DNA of 43,074 nt from Porogramme epimiltina (GCA_900155495.1 FTLJ01000949.1:1-43074), one strand, 5' to 3'. Counted from the stretch's first letter, positions 30,064-41,535 are shown. The notes: generated by a model not told the origin, from the letters alone. Numbers and translations are program-made.

Positions 30064-32184
30064 CCTGGTAGGTCTTGAGCGGTGTAAGAGCGTCGTAAAG
30101 TAGGATGCAAGGAACGTGAACCGTGAGCGAAGGAAAGAGAGGTCGGGAGATCGGCGAGGGGTCTCCCACCCTATTTAAGAGGCTGACTGAGAGTCGAGGG
30201 CTATAGAGTTAGCGAAGCTAACACAGTGCTGCGTCGCGAGAGCAGCCGCGACAGGCGGGCGTCCAACTTCCCATCCACAACACAATCATCAGCCACGCCT
30301 TCTCGAGATTCAGAGCGGATGGCATCACGCCCGCAGCTCCTAAACTTCGTTCTATCGATTTCTGGCTAACCCTCATCGTTCTGCAGATGGTGGTGCGCGG
30401 TTAGCGGCCTGCAAGCCCCCAGCTGACCGCACGAAGGAGCGAAAACGCGCACCTCGCGGGCTTCCCGCACGCCCACGCCCCCTTACGTGTTGGAGACAGC
30501 ATGGGGATTAATGTCCGCGGTGTGCATCCGGGCGCGCACGAAAGAGTTTGGCAGCGGGCAGTTGAGCCCTTGCTGGTAAACGCGCGCGCGGTGTGGGCCG
30601 CGCGCAGCAGGGGCTCTCAAGGTTGGCCATTCATCGTGGGCGAGAAGCTGTGAGCGACGGGGGAACCGCGGCGTCAGTTGACCGCGTGGCCTATACAAAT
30701 GATGTCAGTGGGTGGTCGGAGTGCGCACCGTCCTCGGTGCACACGGCAATGCGCACGTCAAATTTGCGAAGAGTGTCGGTGTTGAGTGGGCCCTCGAGAC
30801 GAATTGTGAACGCAAGCAATACACGACCGGTGGTGCTCGTCAAGATCCAGGTGGCTACTGGAATGTACGAAGTGTGACTGGGCGCTATGATAGGAGTACT
30901 GGAACAGGAGACGTGAGCTCGACTTCTATTCAAAGAGGTGAGATGAGCTGACTATGCATTACACAGCGGTGACTTGTTCGATGTTCGAGGCAAACCACGG
31001 CATTCCGATCAGATCCGGAAGAAGACCCCCGATCAGTAGTGTCCGGGGTCCTAATAGGTGCAGGCGCTTGCACACGTTGATGGCGAGCAGCGTTAACTCC
31101 GATCCGCCGGGCCTCTCAACGTCAACCACTCAAACCAGGACGTCGAAGTCACTGTCTATAGCTGGGGCTGCCTTACATCCGCGGTGGGCCCTGATTCATC
31201 CCTTGTAGATACCCCATGCTATGTACGAAGCCTTGTACATGCATTATCCGAGTCCACAGTTTAGCGAAAGCTCAAGTCGGTGAGTTGGATTATGTTCGAT
31301 CCGTCTGGGTCATTTGAGTTCGTTGTATGCATGGGCTGCGCTAGGTCGCTCACATGAACATAATTCTTTACCATTATTATACTGGAGCTCCAGCTAACAG
31401 CATCCGTTCTAGGGTTGTCGGGACGCTACGGCGTCACTGCACACTCGTGGCCGTTCGCGCTGTGGAGCTACCACAATGCGCGGGCAGAATCCTCTCTGAG
31501 CGGCTTTTTCTATCAAGGACGTCTCTCCCACGATTTCTCGGCCTTAAGTTCTCAAGGCCTCACGACTCCATGGCCTGAGCGCTAGCCGTGCAAATCACTA
31601 CGGGACCCGAAGGCTGGCGGCTTTTTACTGCCTTTTGATGGTCAGTGTCCTATCCCGGGTTTCATTCTAAGATTGACTGATGCCCCTAACACATACCGCT
31701 CTATCCCTCCATCATTATAGCATGTGATCTACGACTCGGCTTTCGGCGGCGGTACGCCGACCGGTAGGTAGCCGCCCCAGGCGATCTGAGCGTGCTATAA
31801 TCTAGCTTTCTGCGCGGGGCTTACCCTGAGCCCCAAGGTTCACAGTCTTCGAAACGTTCGCATTACTATGGAAATGCTGAGAAGATTAAGACAAAGGTAT
31901 ACAGTTGATATGGCGTGCTCTATGTGGCGTGTTCTAACTGGATATCTACATAGATACTTGTGACACGGCGATGGCACCTTTTGCATCACGACGGCAGTAG
32001 AAAGCCGTAGGTGAGCGTTCTGCCTCGGAGTAAGACATGCGGTACGCAACGCGAGCTGGTGGCGTCAATTCCATCCGCGAACATACATAAAGCGACCCCA
32101 AGCTCGACGTAGTGACCTGCACCACCACCCCACATCTCTTCGTCTGCGCTGTATCCCCTGTCTAAACCTCGCGACAACGCCGCT
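30064..32184. other. Gene-poor spacer with possible relics
   Basis: The promoter of gene 16 lies at 30064-30185. A small hairpin (GTTAGC GAA GCTAAC) lies at about 30208-30222. 30490-30933 holds protein-like minus-strand frames, listed separately. From about 31080 to 31420, and again before 32185, short stretches match the flanks of the small-secreted-protein units at 32.7-33.05 kb (for example TTCTAGGGTTGTCGG against TTCTAGGGTAGTCGG), which suggests a decayed third unit. A TATA-like ACATAAAGCG is at 32085-32094. Confidence 0.4.
30490..30933 (-). pseudogene. Possible relic of an unidentified gene
   Basis: Minus-strand frames read SYIPVATWILTSTTGRVLLA, FTIRLEGPLNTDTLRKFD and VRIAVCTEDGAHSDHPL, then after a break GLNCPLPNSFVRARMHTADI just before a possible donor (GTAAGG). 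Composition is protein-like and the order continuous, but the break at about 30690 has no clear intron. I do not recognise the family, and it could be a poorly modelled real gene. Confidence 0.3.
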
Positions 32185-32480
32185 ATGCGCCACTTCTATT
32201 CCATCCTTTCCGGTCTTCTCGCTCTCACATATGGTATGTTCACCCATCCAGTCTCTCCGCGCTGCCGTCTCACCTCTGGCTCGACAGTGAGTGCAAGTCC
32301 TGCGGAAGCTGCTCGCAACGTCGCAGAAGCCGATCTACGCACTTCGTTCCACATCCTGCCCCCTTCTGTGAGACTACTTCTCTACTCCCCCCGGATTTGT
32401 GCTAAAACCCTCTATAACTTGCTCCCTATCCGGACACACAGGCTCTGTCGACCGTCACCCAATTGATCCCAACTCCCTGA
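32185..32480 (+). CDS. Small secreted protein 1 (55 residues)
   Basis: Exons 32185-32233 (49 nt), 32288-32367 (80 nt) and 32442-32480. The signal peptide is MRHFYSILSGLLALTY; the mature part starts VSASPAEAARNVAEADLRTS and continues FHILPPS, then ALSTVTQLIPTP. Introns are GTATGT...CGACAG (54 nt) and GTGAGA...ACACAG (74 nt). No cysteines, no CaaX end, no transmembrane segment. Its paralogue at 33526 has the same exon structure, which supports the model. The intron positions (first in phase 1 after 16 codons) match the array genes, although the proteins are unrelated. A TATA-like element lies about 100 nt upstream. It could be an effector-like or peptide-precursor protein; nothing identifies it. 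Confidence 0.68.
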
Positions 32481-33525
32481 ACGCCGCGTAGTGCCCCAAA
32501 CTGCGATCGGCATTGGGTCTGTCAGGCCTATTGGTAATACGTTAGGGTCTCGCATGTACTTTAAATTTAGCTCTTGGGAGCTACTACAACTATCTTCACA
32601 TAACTCTAAACTTACGCACGACGCGGAACGGAGTAGCGCCCGGGGGACTGGTGATCGACGCGTCCAGTCGGCGCTCAAATGCATTTTGATGGCAAGCATT
32701 TTCCCATCGAGCCTTTCAATGTCTACCACTGCTCGTAACTGGGTCTGTACTCCGTCAAAGCCATTCACTCTGGCTCCTTTGAGCTCGAGATGTGGCCAGC
32801 CTCTTCTACTATTGTCACGCAGTACTCAACACTACACCCCCCTACTCGCGGACGCTCAAGCAGGTGAGTCATTCAAATCTATGGTATCGTTTGGGTTATC
32901 GAGCGACGAGCTCACATGGGCTGTCAGGTCGCCTGTACCAATGCGATTATTAACAGTTATTGTACTAGTAGGCTAGGCAAACAATAATTTTGTCGACCCC
33001 GTTCTAGGGTAGTCGGAGTGCCGCTCTACGCTCCCATCCTTTTAGCATGCGATCTACCCTTCGGCTTTCGGCTGCAGTTCGGAGCCGACTCGTAGACGCG
33101 GCATCTTCCCTTCAATATCGCATCGGAAACTTGGACTTGCTACACCAAGCTACCTGTGTTGACCATGCTCCATGGTCCAACTTAATCTTCGAATCGCTCA
33201 CGTTACTATGCAAGTGCCTTGAGGACCTCAAACCAAGGCATGTTGTTGACTTTGGCCTGTCTTCACAACCGTATACTTATGGTTATTCTTGGATAGGTCT
33301 TTGCATCAGAGAGATGTTACGCTCCGCATCATGACCGCAGTATAAAGCCGTATGTGAGCGGTCGGCCTCGGAAGAAGAGATGCAGCGCGCAACGAACGCT
33401 CGTGGCGTCAATACCATTCGTGAGTGCATATAAAGCGACCCAAGCCCGGTGTCGCGACATACCCCATCACCACCATCTCTTTACCTGCTTCGTATTTCTT
33501 GTTCAAGCCTTGCGACAACGCAGAC
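32481..33525. other. Spacer of the small-secreted-protein repeat unit
   Basis: The 3' flank of the first gene is partly repeated after the second gene (for example TCGCATGTACTTTAAATTT..., CTTCACATAACTC). From about 33003 the sequence repeats the upstream flank of the first unit (GCATGCGATCTACCC, GGCTTTCGGC). A TATA-like CATATAAAGCG is at 33427-33437. No further gene is supported. Confidence 0.45.
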
Positions 33526-33840
33526 ATGCGCTACTTCCACGCCGTCCTTTCCGGTCTTTTGGCCCTCGCCTACGGTATGTTCACCCTCTCTGTTACCCTG
33601 CATCGTCTTCTTACACCCGACACGATAGTGAGCGCAAACCCTGCGGAGATCACTAGCGATGTCGTGGTAGCAGATCTGCGCACTTCATTCCACATTTTCC
33701 CCCCTTCCGTAAGTTCATTTCCTCTGCTCCACCACTGGCGGGGCAAGTTGTATTGAAACTCCTTGCGACGCGCCCCCTATGCCGATCCACAGGTTCTATC
33801 CACCGTCACCGGGATACTTCCACCACGCGCAACTCTCTGA
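33526..33840 (+). CDS. Small secreted protein 2 (58 residues)
   Basis: Exons 33526-33574 (49 nt), 33629-33708 (80 nt) and 33793-33840. The signal peptide is MRYFHAVLSGLLALAY; the mature part begins VSANPAEITSDVVVADLRTS and continues FHIFPPS, then VLSTVTGILPPRATL. Introns are GTATGT...CGATAG (54 nt) and GTAAGT...CCACAG (84 nt). Exons 1 and 2 have exactly the lengths of those in the paralogue at 32185, and the leader sequences are similar, so this is a tandem duplicate. DLRTSFHI is the best conserved segment. No cysteines. Function unknown. Confidence 0.7.
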
Positions 33841-35946
33841 AAGCCGTATGGCGTCCTAAGCTGCGATCCGTGCTGTTGCCGATGGGATGTGTGTCTAAAG
33901 CAGAATAGTGTGGAGCGTGTTCGGGTCCTGTACTTTCGAGAGCTCCCAAGGTATACTGGAACTACTGTCACATAACTCCGAGTACACGTGCAAGGTGGAA
34001 TCCTATCATGTTTGGCTTCGAACCGAGGGTAGCTGGTATGAGAGCAGCTGTTTTACAGCATATAGCCGCTGGCGCAAACAGCATCCAAAGAGTAATTCAA
34101 AATAATAATCATCTGAGTTCAAGTAGCCCGAATTTCCCTCCTATACTCACACTTTGGCTGTGGACGTTCTATTCCGAGTGCTAGGAGATGATAAAATTGA
34201 ATCTGCGAGACAGGATGCCAGACGTGCGCCTCTCAACCCGAGGTGGCCGGGGCCTCCTGGGACCCCGGTTGTCTGATCTTCCAATCTAGGATGGCGCTTA
34301 TCTCCACCCTCCGCAGCTGACTTTCATCTCGTCCTCGAAGACCTAAGGTTCCAATTGGTTCATCAGGTTTTTATGGGTATGCATTCGCTTCACTAATGCG
34401 AGATTGACTAACTTAGGACCCCTGGATTATTTCAGCAAAGTAGGCGTCTGCGTGTCGCCACCCAATCGGAAACCATGGCTACAGCTGGCACCGATTCCAC
34501 TGCTTGGAACATTCGTGGCCACTTCACAGCTGCTGTCAGCGCTCCATCCCCACCTCTGGCACTCCACCAATTTATGACTGACACACTTGCATATGCGATT
34601 AGGTTTGTCGGTGTCGCACAGGCTATAGTATCTCGCCGCTTAAACCTCTATTGGGGCAACCCGACTAGCATTCACGCGCGCATATGAAGCAAATCCGGAG
34701 GATGAAAGCGTAGCCCACTCGAGGGCCGCAGGCCTCGCTTCACTGCCAGGTAGGTTGATTTTGCGGGATGTATCTCTATTGCCAGCTAATCGAAACCCCT
34801 ATTAAACAGAAAGCGTACCATGACGTTACCCCTAATTCGCTCCCTTGGGACCTTCAAACGGGCTACCAGTGCGCCATAAGGACCCCGTCTCGGTATTTAG
34901 GGTAAGCGTCTCTACTTCCGCGCTCAGTTCTCTTCTTGTCTCATGAAAGCTGTAGCTCATCACACGCTAAGGCCTCTGACACGTCATCCATGCCAGTATT
35001 TTCTTAGTCGTTCGCTGTATGCTGTTTTGTCGCGTGTGATCAAATGCATGCGAGCGAATTCGAACCTTGTGGCGGTTCACAGTTCCTCTGGGGACCTCGC
35101 TTCCAACGGTCAGTTCCCACGTTATTCCTGTCCTACTTCGAGCTGTACTGACATGCTTCATAATGTCCTCTCCATGCGAATGAACGACGTATATGCTGCG
35201 ACTTCCATCCCTCTTTCGCTGCATTCCATCTAGAGCACCTCTCCCTTCCAAAGTACATATCAGAATTCTAGCAATCCTGCGTTGTGATTCCCTCTGGCGC
35301 ACGGACTGCCCATGTCTTTGTATGCAATATGCGACTACCGCGCTGCTGGCGTCCAACTTGACATTCTCAACATTTAGAAGCAGTACGGCCATACTACCAA
35401 TATAGAACAGCCGAAACCGTAATGATCCACGAGGAATGACCTCGACTCCGGGCCATGGTGGCTTCGAAGCGCTTACACCATGTCTCAACGCCGATCCGAT
35501 GGACCACCGGTGTCAACTTGTATCAGATGCCCTCACTCCAGCGCCCGCAGACGATCATCTAACGTCGGCCTCCACCACCATTACAGCACGCGGCACGCTC
35601 GTGCCGGTTGGCGATGAGAAGTGCCCTGGTGTTGGTATTCATCGGGCTGTTACCCGACGTCCCGACATGTCGTGGTAAGCGCGACATTAGGTCCTAGCCT
35701 TGACACCAAAAGCGTTTCGCCGGTGAGTTGCGGTTTTCTTTGAACGTTTGGGGTTCTATGTCGTCTAACGCACTCATCTTCTGGTGCAGGTTGGGGTGGT
35801 CATGAGGCGGGGACATCTATGTTTCGCGCTACGTTTTTAGTTTAAAAGGCTCTGAAGAAATGGTCAACGTCCTCATCTCAACCAACCACTTGAGACTTTA
35901 ACTGCAGCTACTCTAGATCTTCAGCACTCACAGTCCGCATACCAAT
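33841..35946. other. Gene-poor spacer
   Basis: A decayed copy of the small-protein 3' flank runs to about 34000. A short hairpin CCGGGG...CCCCGG lies at about 34234-34256. Plus-strand frames at 34475-34687 and 34943-35233 lack splice context and motifs. A TATA-like GTTTAAAAGG at about 35839 probably belongs to the gene at 35947. Nothing else is seen. Confidence 0.4.
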
Positions 35947-37201
35947 ATGTCTGGCATCCAAGTCACCGTCAAGCTCCCATGCGTTCTCTCCTGGCGATTG
36001 GTTAGTTGCTTGACCCTTGGTTGGAGACGTACCGCTTATTCTCCCCACACCCCTCCATAGCTCCAGGAGTTCGACAACTCCAACAACCACAACACTACCA
36101 TCCAGCGCACCGTGCAGGTGACCGAATCCAAGGAAGTCAACGGCAAGGAGTACACCCGCGACCTCAACGAGACCTCTAAGGAGGAAGCTCAGAAGTACGA
36201 TCCTCCTCGCCCGCTCGTTACAGTTGTTCAAAGACTCACGATCTGACGTTCGCCAACAGGGCTGGCCTGAAGGTCAGCGCGACTGCCAGCTGGGGCCCGG
36301 CATCCGCCACGGTCGAGGGCAGCTTTGAGGCCTCCAAGATGCTCAAGGACTTCGTTTCCTCGATGACCGAGGTCACCCAAGAGACCAAGTCCTTCTGGGA
36401 GAAACAGGAGACCCAGGACTGTACGTATCTCCTCTCCCCGACGAACGTCCCCACGCTGACACCCCTTCTCCCCAGACACCATCGGCCCCGGAGACCGCCT
36501 GTACTTCTACCAGCAGACGTTCTCCGGGCCGGGCATGGACTTTGCGCTCGACGTGTTCTCCGTGACGAGCACGCCCAAGACCACGGGCGACGACGTGCCG
36601 ATCGACGTCGTGATCGTGTCGAAGCCCGTCGAGTTCGTGAAGGACCTGCGCGTCGCGTACGGCGACCACGAGGGCGACGCGCCGGGCGACCGCGTGCGCG
36701 AGCGCACGAACCAGAGCGACGATATCAACCACGGGTTCAAGGGAAAGCGAGTGCCCATTTCTCCTTGGTCTCTTCGCGAGCGAGGATGCTGACTTCGACC
36801 GTCGACGTCGACGCCACGCAGGTACGTCTGGCTCGTGCCCGTGTACACGTTCGACACGCCAGACGCGTCGACGTCGTACGACATCCGCATCCAGAAGGAC
36901 CCGATCGCGGGCAAGGACGACCTCGCGAAGGGCGCGGGCGGCGACTACCGGTACCTGTTCGACATCCAGGACCAGCGCCAGGACATGAAGATCCTGGAGG
37001 TCAAGCTCCTCCGCTCGGGGAGCGCGGTCAGCCAGGCGTCCATCCCGACCATCTTCGGCCCCAACTGGTGAGTGCCTCCCGTTGCGGGCTGCGGTTCTGA
37101 GTGGGGCTTGACCTGGGATTGTTACTAGGGCGGGTGCTACGCGCGACATCAACGAGAACCGCGGCGGCGACTACCTCTACCTCGTTTGGCGCACTAACTG
37201 A
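35947..37201 (+). CDS. Cytosolic protein with MABP-like beta-prism motifs
   Basis: Six exons: 35947-36000, 36061-36194, 36260-36420, 36476-36746, 36822-37067 and 37129-37201; 312 residues. There is no signal peptide or membrane helix. The N-terminal half has polar, alternating sequence (QRTVQVTESKEVNGKEYTRD, then SATVEGSFEASKMLKDFVSS) followed by YTIGPGDRLYFYQQTFSGPG. The C-terminal half has three related motifs, DDINHGFKGKYVWLVP, DLAKGAGGDYRYLFD and RDINENRGGDYLYLVW. Their D-x-N-x-G-x-GG-x-Y-x-YL pattern resembles MABP-type beta-prism repeats. The fourth intron is of the GC-AG class (GCGAGT...CGCAG, 36747-36821), because no GT donor keeps the frame. The first exon may end earlier (a second phase-0 donor at 35983). 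The N-terminal half could be a beta-pore-like module, but that is weak inference. Function unknown. Confidence 0.75.
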
Positions 37202-37917
37202 GGCAACAGCTTCACCACCTATGCCGTGAAGCGGGCCCGAGGGAAGTAGTAGAATCGTGCCAGTCTCTGAGGATATCTATGTACATATGTGACCGCCAGG
37301 TTAGGAACAAGTGTGGCGACTTGGTTTCAGAACAAATATGAGTTCCTCTCACCCGTAGCGCGTCATCCGTGTTGTGTTATCTGAGCCGTCCCATAAATGG
37401 AGGTTGCTCGCTCACCTCTGCAATTCCAAGTTCTGCCCCGGCGGTGTCAACACCAGCACAAAATGCACATGCATGAGCAGCAGCTTCCCTTGGTCCATCT
37501 CCCCGACGCCCCGTGTTTCAGAGTTTCCCGGGCTCGAATGCGATCGCGGGCCCGGAAACAGTGAGCTCGTGAAGGCGCGGGACGCCGGCGGGCGCGCACG
37601 CGACGCGCAGCGAGAGTGTGAGCTCGAGCATGCGCCGGCTCTCGTAGCGGTGCCCGTACACGAGCGCGCGCGCAAGCGTGCGGAGGTCTAGCGCGGCGAG
37701 GGCGCCGCCCCTCGCCGAATTCCCACGACTTAACTCCTCCGCATCAATCCGAGACCTAGACATGCTTCAACAGGGCTGCTGTCGTGAGGCTGCATCTATA
37801 TATGAACGTACCAGGACGCGCGCTCTCGTAACCGGTCGTTCTTTCGACTGCCGTCTTTCTGCCCACTGACTTTTAGGACAACGTCTCCTTGGATCCTCTG
37901 CATACTACCAAGATAAT
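37202..37917. other. 3' flank, repeat copy and promoter of the DUF6535 gene
   Basis: Positions 37308-37410 are a repeat also present at 41428-41535. A TATA box (CTATATATG, 37795-37803) lies about 115 nt before the ATG at 37918. GC-rich sequence at 37530-37700 gives spurious frames. No gene is seen. Confidence 0.5.
37308..37410 (+). repeat. Dispersed repeat, copy 1
   Basis: It shares with 41428-41535 the near-identical stretch AAGTGTGGCGACTTGGTTTC and the following AAATATG, then weaker similarity (GTTGTGTTATC, AAATGG). Each copy lies 100-150 nt downstream of a plus-strand gene's stop, although the genes are unrelated. Confidence 0.6.
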
Positions 37918-40900
37918 ATGGGCCCAAATGCTCATGAGGCGATGCTGGTGAGTGAGGATGATAGTTACGCCCTCTCGCAAGTCCCCTTACATCTCTACCC
38001 CACACTACAGGAGATATCTGATACTACGCGTGCCAAAAGTGAGGGCCAATCGCTGGTGGAGCTTGAAACAGGTATAGAACGAGCATCCGAGCCTGTGAGC
38101 AGTTTCTCTTGATGCTGTTGCGTGAGTTCGAGGGCACATCCTAAGTTACTAATTGACGGTCCCAAAGACTCCAGCGGAGAACTCCGCCGCTTCGCCTAGC
38201 CAGGCTCCTGATACTCTAGCTGGTGGCAACAGACCCGACGTATGTTATAACGTTCTTAACTACTATACTCTTGTCGAGCTCACATTCTCAGCAGGATCAT
38301 GATGTAGTCAAAGGGGGCTCGCACATAGTACCAAACTTGAAGGATAGAGGTCGACATCTACCAGAGGGACCAGAGGGGAATCGTAACTCACCGCAATCTA
38401 TGGGTCACAATGCAGTACGTTTCTGCGCAGATATTTCCCATAGATATCCATGCTGATTGTCCCCCTGCTCCGACATGTCCAGCAAACTGCCGAAAGCCGT
38501 AATTTGAGACCGGGTGGTATCCAATCTGTGAGTGTGTGAAGCGATACAACGGCAGTTGCCGCTCGTCGGATGCTGATAGTATCCCTCGCAGAGTGAGGAA
38601 TCAAGGAGGGCTCCATTACGAGACGATAGAACCAAATCCCCAGAAGTACCGGGAAGGGAAGATGCGGGAACACAATCTACAGAGGTTAGTACTCAATTGA
38701 GTCACTATGTACATATACTTAAAGCTTACGAAACACCCCAAAGCTTGAAAATGATGTCTACACGGAGAAGGAGAAGGTTGAAGCATGGCCCAAGGTTACG
38801 AAGACGGTCGAAAAATACAGCGAGGAGATGATTGAACAGTGGAACAAAGAGATAGATGGACTCCTAACCTTTGTACGCTCCTCCTAATTCGGCACACTGC
38901 CGTCTCACGTATTAACCCACATATGCCACGACAGGCGGGTCTCTTCTCGGCCATCCTCACCGCTTTCAACGTTCAGTCCTATCCGCTCCTCCAGCTCTCC
39001 CCGGCCGATCAGACAAACACTATACTAGCAAACATTTCAGCTCAACTCGAGAGCTTCCGGCTGAACCCGTCGTTCATCAACTCGACCCAGCCCGCCTTCA
39101 ATCTCTCGTCTCCACCACAGCCATTCAAAGTGCCTCTCTATGCAATCTGGCTCAACGCTCTGTGGTTCACGAGTCTCGTGTTCAGCCTCGCGTCTGCCAT
39201 GATCGGGATTATTGTCAAGCAGTGGCTCAAGGAGTACAGTATCGGACTCTACGAAAACTCGCGGGACATTGCGCGCCGTCGACAGCACCGGTACGGCAAC
39301 CTGGAGAAGTGGCGTGTCGGGATAATCGTTGCAGTTATTCCTGTACTCCTCCTTGTCGCTACGGTTCTCTTCCTCGCCGGGCTCCTCATCCTCCTCTACA
39401 ACACCCACGACACCGTCGCCCGGGTGGTGTCCGTGTTCGTTGGCCTCCTATTCCTCTTCATGGCCACGACAACCATACTTCCTGCGGTATCTCGGTCGTG
39501 CTGCTACTATTCTCCACAAGCACATGCCTTTTTCATCCTCCGGAACGGCGTCACAATTCTTTTAAAAGCAGCACTGCCCCTTTCCTTGTTTTTGCTTGAC
39601 GTGCTCCTTTGTATCATCTCATGTGGAGCAAGTATTGATATCATGGACCCTCTCCTCGGAATTAGCATCTCCATCGACAGACGGGCCTCCCGTTGGCTAT
39701 CCGAGCCCACCCTCGTCTGGCGTAGTGGAGAAGTATTCTCCCAGGCAGAAGCGGAAGATCTCGACATCAACATCCTCATTACCGCATGCTCCGCTACCCT
39801 CGACGCTGCCACCGTCGATGCCACCTTTGCCGCCTGTATTTCTGATGGAACGGGTCTTCCATTCTTGTGGAATTACATTAACATATTGCGCGCAACTCTC
39901 GTCGGCCGATTCGGGGAAGAAAGGCACTTGCCCAAGCGTGTTAACGATATCATCGGCCCGAAGGCTGCTAAATGTATGGTGAAAGGCCTAGACGCAGCAC
40001 GCGACGAGCTGGAGAGAATTAGTTCACTAGACAAGACATCCGCATTGCGCGTGCTCGGGTTGGAAGAACTGGACTCAGAGATATTCAAGATTCTATGTGC
40101 CATGTGGAAACCTGAGGAGGGTCTTGGCTTCACAGGCGACTTGAAAGTCCGCGCTCAGGCGCTGGTATCTATGTGCCGCAATATAGACAGCTTCAAGGCG
40201 GATGAGGCATCCCTCCTCTTGACCAAATTAGACGCCACGGACATTGAGAATATCCGCGATCCCGTCACCTGCAGTATTGGTATGTACCATCGTCCGCACT
40301 CCGGACATACTAACTCATAGACTTCGGGTGGTAGTCGCGCTCGCTATAGCTCACAGGTTGCACTTATTAATTGAATTCCCCGAGGTCCGATACTTCCAGT
40401 GGTATGACTCTTACGAACAACTCCTCGTCAATCGCGAACTGGACAATATGATATTGGCCCCTCTGCGTGTCATCAGGAGGTTACTACAGAGTCGCGCAGC
40501 TTCAAACGTACTCGCAAGCATCGTGCCATTATTTGAGGACGCACTGGGTTCTGTACGGACATTGCTACCGAGTCTTGATTGGCACCATAGCTTGCTGAGG
40601 GATCCGTGGCAGGAGAGCTGTTCTTTCGAGAGAATCCTCAAGGAGGTCGCGCAGATCCACGACAACGAGCACACTCGGGACCTGATCAACCCTCCCTTTC
40701 TCGAAGCCATCGTCACGACTGGAAAGAATAGTACGTCCATCGTGCATTTCATACGGGATTCTCTCGCCACTAACTTTACATACAGTTCTGCAGGCCAGAT
40801 CAAACAGCTTGGTCACTGCCGAAGTTATAAATCGCTATCTCGATTTCCCTCATCTGCAACGACAAGTCGTCGGCCAATGGGAGCTAAACTTGAACGTCCT

Positions 40901-41285
40901 TTCCCCTCTCCTTATCATCAGGAGTTTACTACAGAATCGTGCAGTTTTAAGCACGCTCGTGGGGCTCGAGTCATTAGTTGAAGAAACACTGGGTTCTGTG
41001 CAGGCGCTCCTACTGGCAACGGATTGGAATAGTCCCAAGAGGAATCCGTTGGAGGTGAGCTCTTGTTTCGAGCGCATCCTCGAGGAGGTCACGCAGATCC
41101 GCGACAACGAGCACACTCGGGACCTGATCAACACCGCCTTGGTCGAAGCCCTGGCGAGCGCGTTTTCGCGCCTCATCAACGAGAATGATTGGGAGCACAC
41201 TACGTCGACAGACTCTCATGTGCAGAAGTGCAGGGATATACTAGTCTCACTCCGCTCAACAGACAGGATTTCGAGCTCCTCTTGA
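37918..41285 (+). CDS. DUF6535-type multi-pass membrane protein, ten exons
   Basis: Exons 37918-37947, 38011-38094, 38168-38239, 38295-38414, 38483-38527, 38580-38684, 38744-38872, 38935-40279, 40335-40730 and 40786-41285; 941 residues. Exons 1-7 are short, all bounded by phase-0 introns, and encode a hydrophilic, probably disordered region. The DUF6535 core starts at the end of exon 7 (WNKEIDGLLTF) and continues in exon 8 (AGLFSAILTAFNVQSYPLLQ, then LNALWFTSLVFSLASAMIGI, VKQWLKEY). Two or three more hydrophobic helices follow (IIVAVIPVLLLVATVLFLAG and others). The long C-terminal part holds two copies of a roughly 90-residue repeat: one in exon 9 (IRRLLQSRAASNVLASIVPL) and one in exon 10 (IRSLLQNRAVLSTLVGLESL), each ending QI.DNEHTRDLIN. 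DUF6535 proteins are common in agaricomycetes and their function is unknown. The 3' end may instead splice on to 41418. Confidence 0.8.
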
Positions 41286-41427
41286 TAAATATGTCGCGTG
41301 GGCGTGTGGACGGCCTCTGCAGGTGCGTTGAATTCTGGTTCATTCTGCTTACCTGTGCTTACATTATTCCCACAGCCTTACATCGCCGACTGACTGCCTG
41401 ATCATGTACTCGTACTAGTAGGAAGTG

Positions 41428-41535
41428 ACAAGTGTAGCGACTTGGTTTCAGAGTAAATATGGAATTTATATCACGAGCAGTGCTCCATTCATGTCGTGTT
41501 ATCGGAGATTCCCCAAAAATGGTCGGATGCTTGAA
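41428..41535 (+). repeat. Dispersed repeat, copy 2
   Basis: Matches 37308-37410: AAGTGTAGCGACTTGGTTTC, AAATATG, then GTCGTGTTATC and AAAATGGT. No terminal inverted repeats or target duplications were found. Confidence 0.6.
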
